Shown: in pieces, positions 11,033-21,888 of the stretch
How positions within the stretch are numbered: position 1 is the first letter of the stretch
Layout: every line of letters starts with the position of its first letter
NCBI GenBank assembly: GCA_029582155.1
Contig: CM055900.1
Location: forward strand, 43,707,624-43,771,623
DNA length: 64,000 nt
Direction of reading: 5' to 3'
From: Panopea generosa
Taxonomy: Eukaryota > Mollusca > Bivalvia > Adapedonta > Hiatellidae
Program-made: the position numbers and the translations under genes
The notes under the pieces: generated by a model
Databases searched by the model: none
What the model was told of the DNA's origin: nothing
The model's input: only the letters and a program-made list of their open reading frames with translations

Positions 11033-11532
11033 NNNNNNNNNNNNNNNNNNNNNNNNNNNNNNNNNNNNNNNNNNNNNNNNNNNNNNNNNNNNNNNNNNNN
11101 NNNNNNNNNNNNNNNNNNNNNNNNNNNNNNNNNNNNNNNNNNNNNNNNNNNNNNNNNNNNNNNNNNNNNNNNNNNNNNNNNNNNNNNNNNNNNNNNNNNN
11201 NNNNNNNNNNNNNNNNNNNNNNNNNNNNNNNNNNNNNNNNNNNNNNNNNNNNNNNNNNNNNNNNNNNNNNNNNNNNNNNNNNNNNNNNNNNNNNNNNNNN
11301 NNNNNNNNNNNNNNNNNNNNNNNNNNNNNNNNNNNNNNNNNNNNNNNNNNNNNNNNNNNNNNNNNNNNNNNNNNNNNNNNNNNNNNNNNNNNNNNNNNNN
11401 NNNNNNNNNNNNNNNNNNNNNNNNNNNNNNNNNNNNNNNNNNNNNNNNNNNNNNNNNNNNNNNNNNNNNNNNNNNNNNNNNNNNNNNNNNNNNNNNNNNN
11501 NNNNNNNNNNNNNNNNNNNNNNNNNNNNNNNN
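11033..11532. other. Assembly gap, exactly 500 N
   Basis: The round size suggests a placeholder for a gap of unknown length. Open frames spanning it are artefacts. Confidence 0.99.
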
Positions 11533-11924
11533 ATTTACAGCCAGAATTGCGTCTTATTTTTTTTATGTGAGTAATTTACACTCCTCTCAAGCGTCATTTA
11601 AAATATGACAATTTGTGCGTTATAAAATCACCTGTTTATCACTGATACCTATATAAATTGTTTTTAAAGACACATGCGGATAGAAATAGCATAAACTTAT
11701 ACATAAAAACAGACACTGTCCAATCAGAATCCGGTTTATTATTAAAGATCCCATAAACGTCTTCGTTTTATTTCTCATATTTATTTTTTCCGGTGAATAT
11801 GATAATAGACTGTACGTTTCACCTCAGAGATGGTGATTCAAATGACAGCAACTTTACAGTGAACTGCATATTGAATAATTAATTGATATGTGAGGGAAAA
11901 TTTTGTATCATGAGATATAGGAAG

Positions 11925-12105
11925 GTCGTTTAGCGGGGATAGAATGTTGGTTGCACACGCCAGAGGAGCGGGTTCGATCCAAAGGTCGACTCGTTGCCAT
12001 AAAAAACAACAACACTCAGTACCGGTTCTACCCAGAAAGCGGATTCGATGCCGGTTCAAATAAGCTTTGAGCTTTCTTCGCAATCGAGCTAAGATAAATG
12101 AGTAT
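11925..12105 (+). mobile_element. tRNA-derived SINE, family B, plus-strand copy
   Basis: Head GGTCGTTTAGCGGGGATAGA and B box GGGTTCGATCC, followed by CTCAGTACCGGTTCTACCC and the tail GCTTTCTTCGCAATCGAGC TAAGATAAA. This is the forward version of the copies at 8698 and 56998. Confidence 0.75.
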
Positions 12106-12480
12106 AAAGAAAAAGACGGATGTCGGTATATAGACCTGTATTTGTACCGGATATTACACAGCCGTGATCTAAGGTGCCAGGTACATATCTACTCTGCCTT
12201 TAATGCTCTCGTTGTGTGTAGTTTTACATTATAACACTGCCGTATAGATGAATAAAAATGACAAATATAGACTGTAGCTTTTATTTTCCGTATTAATTGA
12301 ACACAGAGTAACCGGACATACTTTTTTTTCGATATTTACAGTTTATGTTTCACTCATATAGTTAAGTTTTAAAAAACTTATTTATTGTACATCGCTTGTG
12401 ACACTGGATTTACTGTGAGTAATCCTGGTTGGACCCAGTACCAAGCACATGCGAATAAAGTATATTAATGAATGATGCTA
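12106..12480. other. Intergenic DNA with no recognised feature
   Basis: No gene or repeat recognised. Confidence 0.4.
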
Positions 12481-12484
12481 CACA

Positions 12485-12545
12485 ACGCCGTGTCCGAGGT
12501 TCGATCTTGTGTCCGGTGTTCTACCACTGGACCACGCACTTATAT
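12485..12545 (-). repeat. tRNA-like fragment
   Basis: On the minus strand, GTGGTCCAGTGGTAGAACAC is an A-box-like head, followed by GATCGAACCTCGG, a degenerate B box. No cloverleaf can be drawn with confidence, so this is likely a SINE remnant rather than a tRNA gene. Confidence 0.4.
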
Positions 12546-12676
12546 TGTTTATCAAGAATACCTTTAAAGTGTGTAGCATACGAATGTGGAAACATGTGAT
12601 GTCGTTGTCATGGAATCAAGCTAGATTCAAAAGACGTTATGAGATAGTGGGTGTCGGTGACTTTCTTCTTAGATTC

Positions 12677-13004
12677 GGACCGCGGCGTGGTCTTGTAGTA
12701 GAGCGTCCGTCTCGCATGCGGAAGGTCGTGGGTTCAATCCCCGGACGGGTCATACCAAAGACTTTAAAAATGGTACTAGAAGCTTCATCGCTTGACGCTC
12801 AGCATTTAGAGGAGAGTTCTAGGTCTGGTCGGCCCGGTGGTGTCAGTATAATGTGACTGGGTGGGATATCATACCATGTGTCGGCGGCATTATACTCCAG
12901 TGTGACAGCGCTTAGAATACTGTCGCAAGTAGACACCGTCGCGATAAGACTGAACAATTGTTGAAAGCAACGCTAAACACCATACAACAACAACAACAAC
13001 AACA
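12677..13004 (+). mobile_element. tRNA-derived SINE, family A, with 13-bp target-site duplication
   Basis: The tRNA-like head has A-box-like TGGTCTTGTAGTAGAGC and B box GGGTTCAATCC, then a body with AAATGGTACTAGAAGC and a (CAA)n tail. A perfect 13-bp direct repeat, TCTTCTTAGATTC, lies at 12664-12676 and 13005-13017, so both boundaries are firm and the insertion is fairly young. The same family occurs at 51435-51732 and at 29000-29310. Confidence 0.9.
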
Positions 13005-13232
13005 TCTTCTTAGATTCAAAACAGCTATCCCGCAACTTTGTATTTCCGATATCTCGTCAAAAATGGCACTATTAGATTTTGTATATGGCATTAACAAACA
13101 GTTATGTATTTTCCAAAGCCTAAATGTTCTTTCTTATTTAAATCCAATTGTTAAAGAAATTGCTTCTATACTTTTTGAGAAAATACATTAAATGTCAGGT
13201 ACATAAAATGTCTGGTGGTGGTTGAGCTGTTT

Positions 13233-13750
13233 TTAACCCTTTACTCCATATATACGCATTTTCCTGCACCAATCACAGAAAGCCTTTGAAAACAGTGCAG
13301 GAAGAGTTCGGATTGCTCGTAACGAGCAATCTGAACACTTCCGGCACTGTTTTCCACTCTGTCAGTTAATATAAACATAATCAATCCAATAATTCAAAAG
13401 CCTTCTCTATTAGAGGTGTCCAAAGGCGTCTATATTTGAGGTGCACAAAGGCGTCTATATTAGAGGTGTCCAAAGGCGTCTATATTAGAGGTGTCCAAAG
13501 GCGTCTATATTAGAGGTGTCAAAAGGCGATTATATTAGAGGTGTCAAAAGGTGTCTATATCACAGGTGTCCAAAGACGTATATATTAGAGGTGTCAAAAG
13601 GTGTCTATATAAGAGGTGTCAAAAGGTGTCTATATCAGAGGTGTCCAAAGGCGTAGATATTAGAGGTGTCCAAAGGCGTATATATTAGAGGTGCCTAAAT
13701 GCGTATATATTAGAGGTGTCCAAAGGCGTATATATGAAGTAAAGGGTTAA
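13233..13750. mobile_element. piggyBac-like MITE with internal tandem repeat
   Basis: TTAA at 13233-13236 and 13747-13750 flank 21-bp terminal inverted repeats that differ at one base: the left begins CCCTTTACT and ends CATATATACGC (13237-13257), and the right is 13726-13746. TTAA targets with CCC-starting ends are typical of piggyBac-type transposons. There is no transposase, so it is non-autonomous. Positions 13400-13740 are about 13 copies of a 26-bp unit (GAGGTGTCCAAAGGCGTATA plus TATTA). The unit contains GCGTATATAT, the inner edge of the terminal repeat, so the array probably grew from the right end. A strong hairpin lies at 13288-13354. Confidence 0.85.
13288..13354. repeat. 33-bp inverted repeat (hairpin) inside the MITE
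   Basis: Arms 13288-13320 and 13322-13354 pair with three mismatches around a single central base (GATTGCTCGT-A-ACGAGCAATC at the centre). Confidence 0.85.
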
Positions 13751-13754
13751 CCAA

Positions 13755-15710
13755 CGAAACTGGATCTGATATAAACAGTAAATAAGTAGTAAATGGCGTT
13801 GAACCCCGTTAAACGAGTCCTTCCTTTAATACAATGCTTTCTACGGGAAGACAGGCGTATACTCTCGTTAAATAATGATTGATATATTAATTTCCATTGA
13901 CACTTACTAATTATTATTTTATGTGCTATAAATTATGGATAAATAATGATGTGTGCCATTAATATCGGTATTTATTATTCTGATCGAGAAAGGTTGTAAA
14001 TAATGCTGTGACGTCGCGCATGGTAATGGTACCTGTAAGCGTAACACAGCGTTAACGTTAAAATTGTTTAAAATGTAATATGACGTTTTTATTAATGTAT
14101 TAAGTATCATTTATTTTACAAGAAAATAGCCGAATATAGGAATATCGGTTACTGCAATGGAATCATGATTTTCTGCGGATATTAAATGAATCGAAACCAA
14201 TGATATTACTGTGGCTACGTAAACTATTAGAATACAGTATAAGATGAATATAAATAGCGGCGTCCATAGCATTTTGCCGCATTGAAAGAAAGTCAAACTG
14301 ACGTCGTACATATTTGATAGAGGACATCGGAAATGCTTGATTCGAGGTGTAAATGATTTTCCAATTTTTCCAATATTTTGGGACACTAACAGAAGCTAAA
14401 TATAGCCCATCCCATATGATGCCTAAGTTACTAAATGGCTAATATTTCTGTTTCGATTTATATGTACTGTTGTACATTTTATATCTAAATGCAATTTAGA
14501 TTTAAACGTGGAAATCCTAGACCTTATTTTATATAGAACAAAGACAACATTCAACTGTGTTGTGAGACCTATACACACAGTGTCGTAGGTCAAATCGCCC
14601 AGGAATAACATAATGAGCATCGCTTTGGGTGAACACCAAACTCCGGATTTTAAGTTCTGCAATCTTCCTAAGCTATTGCGCTCTCCATCAGTCGTTAGAA
14701 AACCACGCAATAGTAGAGGAACTGAATGTACTGTATAAACTGACTCTGATGACGCTTATGAGGTGTTAAGAAATTCGGAAACTATGATTATAGCAATTGC
14801 AGACCAAGTTATATATTGATTCTATGGCCTGCTTAGACTGTAAAATTAAGTTTCTGTGGATTAAGGTCAGGGGGGCTGAAAGTACTAGCAAAAAGTTGTT
14901 TTGTTTATATCTTCCCTATTGGATGTTTCGCTGTATTACATACATCTGAGAGTCGGATTATGTAGACTAAGTTTGATATTCGTCTTTCGGTATTTAACTT
15001 GAAACTTACCCTAACCCTAAACTTTTCAGCCTCCAATATTAAAGAGTGACATACTTGAATATGAAAAGACAGAAAAAACCAAAAACAAAAAACAACAACA
15101 AAAAACAACACAAAAAACAACAACGAATATCAAACTCACTTTCGACGACTGAACGTGAGTCAATAATCAGTAGTAACTGCACTACTTTAATGTTTTTGTG
15201 ATGTAAAACGCAAATGAAATTATATTGCTAGTAACTCACAATTTCTCCTTACGATACCAGTAGACGAATAACCTTTCGACACAATGCCAAAGGTCAATGC
15301 ATCATGAAGATGCCCCACCGATTTGTTTGTGTTAAGGGTAAGGGTTAAGTTTGGGATTAAAAGTACTATAAATATATAAAGGGACATAAAAAAGTTAATC
15401 CCGCTGGAGGATCTAGAGGATCGAATATCGATATCCAGAAAGAAAATTAAGCGAAACTGTCTGCGCTATCGAGTTATATAATCAACACCAAGCGGCCCAA
15501 GATCTTGATTCCATCACGTAAATATATATTTAACAGATACATAGGAGAGACCGATGTTTGATACATTGTACTGTCCAGGGGTTACAACCATTTAAGTTGA
15601 TCGAATCACTTTGGTTTTTCTTAAGGTGAGACTCCATTAAACAGAGGCAGTTAATAATCCAGTTGTTTGAGAATGACATATTTGTAGTCGAACTAGAGGC
15701 ATGCTCTGTG
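13755..15710. other. Intergenic DNA with no supported gene
   Basis: Contains only short unrecognised frames, for example a 91-codon minus-strand frame at 14111-14386 with one hydrophobic stretch. A-rich sequence lies at 15062-15122. No conserved domain is seen. Confidence 0.45.
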
Positions 15711-15713
15711 ACT

Positions 15714-17964
15714 ATTACCGGTGTATACCAATAACCGGTATGAAATACGTGAAATCCGAATATCTATTACGTCATGTCATTTCCATATACTTGATGTTTA
15801 CAAGGTGCGCTGTCAAAAGCCATACAAAGTTTTAACAATGAGCTTTTTAAGGTAAGTGTGCCTTTTCTATTAGGGGTTGATTTTTATCATTAAAACATAC
15901 TATCAATAATCATTCCAAGCTGTATATTTCCATCTTTCAACCAAAATATCTAAGAAATCTGTACTAACTTCTGCTGCATTTCGTAAAAAAAAATGGCGTT
16001 AGGGTAAAATCATCACATCGTTTTGCTTCTATGGAAATTTAACTGTTATATTTTTTCAAGTCAATTAGAAACATAAAACATGCTTTGGCTATGTTTCATT
16101 TCAGTTCAACAATTGCCAACCGCATAAGAAGCGGAGAAACTACGAAACTAATAAGATTACAGGCAGTGAAGGAAGGTGACGTGTCTGTCTACAAGCAGCA
16201 AGAGTATTGGGCGTGCCAGAAAGCGCTTTAAGTGTTAGGCATTTGTGTTCAAAACCTGCCTAACCATGGACCAGATCCCCTTTAAAAAGAGCAGAGGAGT
16301 ATAGTCTTAATGATCATATGACTTACATGTCCAACATTGGCTATTCAAGACAAGCTTTCTTGGACATGTCTTTCGAATATGCCATTATTCTTTGAAAGAC
16401 ATTTACAGGTGATCCAACTTTTAAGGTTCCTAGTTTCAGGTGTTCAAGAAGAGATGGCCTGATGTTCATTTGACAAAACCTGAAAAATTAGCTGTTGTAA
16501 GGGCAAAGGCTATATCCCAGGAGTCCTTTAACAAGCATTTAAGGACCTGGCCGACACCTGTAAGCGCCTTGACCTGGAACAGCACCAGAAAGAATTTGAA
16601 ATGTTGATGAGTCTGGCATCTTGATGGAGCATTCACCACCCAAGGTTCAGTGTTCAAAGAGAGCTACTCCACAGTCAATCACATCACACAGAGACAAAAT
16701 GTAACGCTTATTGTTATGACAACGCTGCTGGATCAGTTATTCCACCATATTATATATTCCCGAGGAAACGTTGGTGTGATGATTTGCTGGAGAACACATG
16801 CCCAGGTGCTACTGGTGAGATTAGTAAAACTAGATGTAACTCCGTAACTTTTCAAAACTTCTTGAATAACCATTTTCTTAAATGTGTTAACCATCTTATA
16901 ATATCTGATTGACATAAATCACATGTGTCTCTGACATTGACAAACTGGGACAAAGATCATGGAATAGAGTTTTACATCCTGCTGTCGCATATTTTGGGCC
17001 TCTTAAGGACATTTATAATACTGAGTGCTAGATATACATGAGAAAAAAAACAGACCATACTGTTACAAGATATATTGTTGGTGAGCTTTCTTCAAAAGTT
17101 GAAAGCCTTTACACCCTGTAATCTTGTCAGTGCCTCAGAAAAACTGATTATTTTTCCTCTTTGCAGATCTGAAATCGTTGCCTCCTACAATTTATGTTTC
17201 CAATGGTCAGAGCCAAACTCAGGATGGAAGCGAGGTAAAGAAGGATGGGTCCTCAGCTGAGCAGTTTCTGCAGAGCCCTAAAATTGTAGCGGTTAAGGCC
17301 ATAGCCTCCAAAAAGAGAAAGTGTGTCCCTCAAATTATAGGCAACTTGTCTACTGCCAAAAATACACACATATTGGAATCAAGCTCTACTGCCAAAAAAT
17401 CTCTCTTTAAAAAAATAACCCAAAACCTAGTTGTTAAAAAAATGCTCCACCAGTTCTTGATTACGAGTCTGATGACACCGACAGTAGTGATGAAGAACTT
17501 TGTTGTGACTGTGACAGAAGAATGCCGCCTGCTGTCAATTTGGCTTACGTTTTGGAGTTGGCTAAAACGGCACAGTGTGGTAATTGTAACCATTGGACAC
17601 ACCTTAAGTACTGTACCAAATTTAAGGTTGTTAGGCGTGGTTCACAGGCTTTTTGCCCCCACTGTGACCCTTTTTTCTACCAAGCTACACTCAAAATGTA
17701 TTTGACTGAAGTTATCACCTTCCAGGAAATGTTTACAAGAGGGGAATTTTATATATGCACCGGTAACTTGTACCAAAATGGCCGTCGATCATTTTTGTGT
17801 ACATGTTCAACCGGGCCAAATAACACCTAATTGATAGAGTTTTGAGCTGTTTTGATGGGTGTATGTTGTATTTGGAATGACAATCGATCAAATACAAGAG
17901 GTAAGCAGAGAAAAATGATTTTGTTAATTTTTACAGTTATTTTACGGTAAATACACCGGTAATA
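15714..17964 (+). mobile_element. Degraded pogo/Tigger-type DNA transposon
   Basis: Encloses the transposase pseudogene at 16080-17690. Possible terminal inverted repeats are TATTACCGGTGTAT at 15713-15726 and its exact complement at 17951-17964, with TA at the outer edge as expected for the pogo group. A second candidate right end, 18143-18156, matches at 13 of 14 bases. Canonical pogo ends start CAGT, so the boundaries are tentative. Confidence 0.45.
16080..17690 (+). pseudogene. pogo/CENP-B-like transposase pseudogene with C-terminal zinc finger
   Basis: Translated pieces in all three plus frames match a pogo-type transposase in order. A psq-type helix-turn-helix comes first (AVKEGDVSVY near 16165, AARVLGVPESALSVRHL near 16198 after a frameshift). 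The DDE domain follows, with the VDESGI catalytic segment at 16603-16620, PPYYIFPRKRW near 16740, then HKSHVSLTLTNWDKDHGI near 16915 and FGPLKDIYNTEC near 16995. The second catalytic block should read FDGHKSH but a stop follows D here. The end (17522-17680) encodes a cysteine-rich finger (CGNCNHWTHLKYC ... FCPHCD). At least five frameshifts or stops make it inactive. Longest open pieces are 17178-17705 and 17522-17830. Sure of the family, unsure of the exact ends. Confidence 0.85.
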
Positions 17965-17969
17965 CGGTC

Positions 17970-20570
17970 AAGGAGCATATATAGTTCGGTCATTCTAATG
18001 TCAAACTATAGTCAAGCTATAGACACCATGGTAGCTGGTCGAACATCGGGACGAACAGACAAACATAACAAACCAGATGAAGATTATATGACTACACTTT
18101 ACATGTTTTTGCGCTGATAAAACAGTGCAATGGGTTTGCGACATATACCGGTAATACAAATATTGCGAGATTAAGCGTTAAAGGTGCAACATTTAGCGGC
18201 AGATAAATTTGCGACATTTAACGTTGGTTGCGACATTTAACGCTGCCACTTAGTGCAATAATACGGTGAAATGTCACATGTACCGCTGTGTTCTGTATGT
18301 CCGTGTATTGAGTAAAACCTTCAGAATCAGCCGAACTATTTCACACACATACATTAGAATGTGCTGCAATAAAGTTCAAAAATAGAGAAATTAATTGGTC
18401 TTGTTGCAATCCAAGCGATTTAATTACCTTTACGGCTAATCATTACACCGGTGTTGATCAAGAAGGCGGGCTTAAAACAACAAATATTGAACAGTCAGGC
18501 TTGATTGCGCCTAAATGCTCTGGTACAAGCTAATTCGTACGACGTCGTTTTTTTTTCGTTATTATGATATGGCGTTTTTTTTGACGTCGTCCGAATCACA
18601 AGCAAACTTCGTGTTTTTAAGTGTCTTACTAAAATCTAATTCAAACTGATGAAAAAAAAACAACAACACTAGCGTGAACAATCCTATTTGTATTCGGTCA
18701 TACTTTAGTGAAATTACTAAAGTTTAACATATATGAAATTCAAGATCTTGTACCAGAGCGTTTTCGCGCAATTATCCGTGAATGTTCCAAATTCGTTGTT
18801 TATCGAAGTCTTCTTTTGTAAATCTGGAGACTTCATACCACAAAGGTGTATTATTGGAAGTCATTATAAAATGAAATATATTTATCATTTACTAATTTCA
18901 CAGAATAAAATCATTACTAGATAACATTTCACGATATCTATAACACATCCGTAACCGGTTGCGAGTGGAGTAGCCGGTGGAAGAGAAACAGTTTTCAAAT
19001 AGTTGTGCCACGATCTGGATTGGGGTCCTTTAATCAGTTCGTACGAAACATTGTCAAGATCTTTGTTTCTACAGAAAGTGGCATAAATGAAAATATACCA
19101 TCTGATCCCTGTTTAAATTTTCATAAAATTCTTTTGAACTTATTTCATCTTCATCTTCTGAAATAGAAGGAACAGGTTCCTTTTGGATGTTGAGTTATTC
19201 TTTATTTCCTGATGCATACGTATGTCTGATAATAGATGATCTTCCTCTACTGCAGATGTTAACGAATTTTTAGGATAATGTTCTCAAATGAATGTAACGA
19301 GCAATAGATTATTATCATCCACAGATAACGCATGTGATACCGGATTAACAGATTCAAATGTTTTAGTTCAATATCCTGCTTTTCCCGTACTACAGTCAGG
19401 TTCCAGTTGTTAATATTTTAAAGAGGCCTCACCTGTAAGTCCGATATTTTTAGGATAACATATTTAACACTGATGATTTAAATAAAGCTATTTTGTGAAC
19501 TTTTTGTTCAGAAACATGTGTATTTTCCTGCTTCTGTAATGCGTGTTTTAAGAGTCAGAATGTGTAGTGTTGTTGTTGGTGATTAAATCGCGTCCCCTTC
19601 TTAATACTATAACAGCAACTATCCTAAATCCGATAATTCCCGAGCGACAATAACAAATATTCGGATTTCTGGTAATCAGCGAAGTCATGCATGTGTTTAT
19701 AAGTATTTGGTTATACACTCTTAACTTTAAATTATATAATGTAGAAATGTTACTGTAAAGAAACCGTTATGGCTGTTATTTATGTGGCTGCATATTTTAT
19801 AATATATGATAATAAACTTTGCTTTGCATTAATCTTAATGAAATATATGTTCTGTTTTGTTTAAGAGTTGATTCTCCGCGGGTTTGATAGTTCCCGGTTA
19901 ATTCTTCATTATTTAGTTTGTTTGATGTTGCCGTTGTAACGTCACGTTTTTAAAATAGGTTACATGCAAAGTGTTTGTGCCAATGACCGTTTAAACTACT
20001 ATACATTCATTACTGCGCAACATGTCTAACGCTACGTTGGGTCGCCATGGCTTCGCACACGTAACTAAGTATCTTTCAGGATGAAATTGTAAATATTACG
20101 TGCGTTGCTTAACCGGTAATCAAGTGCCAGCTCAAATGTTTATGCACAAAATACAGGATGGTGATAATGTTAAACTGAATGAAGTGTTGGCGAAAATTTA
20201 CAAAATGATTGCGTCTTACAGGATATGTTTAATACCTGTGATACACACCGAGAACTATTAGTGTTCTATACTTATATATCCAGATATAGTTACAACACAG
20301 TAATTATGAAGCATACAAAATCATTACCCGCATTTGTTAACGGTGAGCTAATATATCCTTAACGCCGTCTCGGGTATTGTATGGCATCAATAATAAACCA
20401 AGAAAAACATGTCTTGATTTCAATGTCATGTCATCAATTTCATTACTTATAACACAAATTAAACAATTAAATTGCGGTCGACATATATAACCGATAAAAA
20501 TGATAGCAGATCTGGGATAATAAAATTTAACAAGAGACTTTGCCTCAGTCCTAACAATTCATCCTCTATT
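17970..20570. other. Intergenic DNA with no supported gene
   Basis: Minor features only: GCGACATTTAACG-type short repeats around 18140-18260 and T runs near 18550. A 63-codon frame at 18733-18924 is not recognised. Confidence 0.45.
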
Positions 20571-20573
20571 TCT

Positions 20574-20930
20574 ACTACTGCTGCTGCTGCTAACTGATGT
20601 TACCACTATTACTTCCACTGCTGTAAAGTCTCACTTAAAAAATTACCTTCCTTACATGACGGTGGCAAGATTGTTACGCCCAAGAAGTTAGAGCTGTGTA
20701 AAGCGGTTGGGCAATTGTTTTTGTTGAAAATGCATAAAATGTCATATTTCTTTGTGCATATGGAAACATAGGAACATATTCATGATTTCTGTCAAGTTTC
20801 GATGGCATTGTGAACTGTTTAATGAGCTATAAGAGTTTGAAGTTGCGTAGTGATACACTGCAATAAATGGCAAAATTGTCAAAAATGAGAGGTGCAATCA
20901 AACCATTGAATTTGTGAAAAAGCAACCTGG
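20574..20930. other. Intergenic DNA; short (CTG)n tract
   Basis: A small CTACTGCTGCTGCTGC tract at the left edge; nothing else recognised. Confidence 0.4.
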
Positions 20931-21034
20931 TCATTCCAATGTTTTTCTGCATAATTGGACCAACAAAGGACTATCTATTGGAACAAGGCACTTAAAGAAC
21001 CATTGGTAATGTATCCAGTGTTCCAGAAGTTCAT

Positions 21035-21081
21035 TTCTACTACTACTACTACTACTACTTCTACTACTACTACTACTACCG
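21035..21081. repeat. (TAC)n microsatellite
   Basis: About 15 TAC/TTC triplets. The serine-rich minus-strand frame over it is a repeat translation. Confidence 0.95.
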
Positions 21082-21186
21082 CCATTATTAAATGTCGTGA
21101 AAGCTGCTTCGTATATTATATAACATAAATACAAATCCACAAATAGTTGAGAGTGCATTTTATTTGGTGTTAGATGCATTAACATG

Positions 21187-21420
21187 TCATCCGTTGCCGA
21201 GTGGTCAAAGGCCCCTTTGCCGAGAGGTCAAAGGCTCCGTCGTCGAATGGTCAAAGGCTCCGTTGTCGAGTGGTCAAAGGCGTCGTCTCAAGATCACTAA
21301 CTCGCTGATCTCTAACCACTGAGATCGTTGATTAGATCCAAGGTCGTTCCTTTTAATTTCTGCGATAACATTTGCCTGTTACTTGCCGAAGGACGATGTT
21401 TCTACTTCATGCAATTCATT
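21187..21420 (+). mobile_element. tRNA-Leu-like SINE with its A-box head repeated four times
   Basis: GCCGAGTGGTCAAAGGC-type heads recur with GGTCA at 21203, 21226, 21249 and 21272, an exact 23-bp spacing. After the last comes GTCGTCTCAAGATCACTAAC, typical of a tRNA-Leu/Ser-like head, then a degraded B box and the shared core TTTGCCTGTTACTTGCCGAA at 21371-21390. The related copy at 33519-33677 has one head only. Confidence 0.75.
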
Positions 21421-21424
21421 TAGT

Positions 21425-21885
21425 ACATATTTCTAAAATATATGTACTCGTAAAATGCATATCACTGTTTTGATTGTATTCCACTGCATAACTTTACTTA
21501 ACGGAAAGGCGATACATGTCTAGCGTAAGAGATGTCCCGTCCATCTGCATAACTTACTCAACAGTAAACGATTACGTACAACTTGAATAACGACATCCAA
21601 GTCTCGACTGACAAACATGCCTCGAACTATAGAGTGTTAGAGGAATGCAAGAATTACATTCACTAGCATATACATAAAATATCTAGCCGCAAGTGCCTCG
21701 TAAAAAATAAAACAATATTTGCAAACGTATCTTTAAGTATGAAACCATCAGTGTCAATCTATCTTTCATAGTATTTTTTGATATGCAGATTTTATAACAC
21801 TGTTGTTTCAACACAAATTACATAGTGTTTCTTGATTTCTTGAACAGTTAAGGTGACTGAACATTTATAGGCCAAGACAAAAGTT
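21425..21885. other. Intergenic DNA with no recognised feature
   Basis: No gene or repeat recognised. Confidence 0.4.
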
Positions 21886-21888
21886 ATT

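Noticed and set aside
10910..11608. 232-codon frame across the N gap
   Set aside because: Most of it is unknown bases, so it is an artefact.
15000..15025. Telomere-like CCCTAACCCTAA
   Set aside because: Only two units; too short to mean anything.
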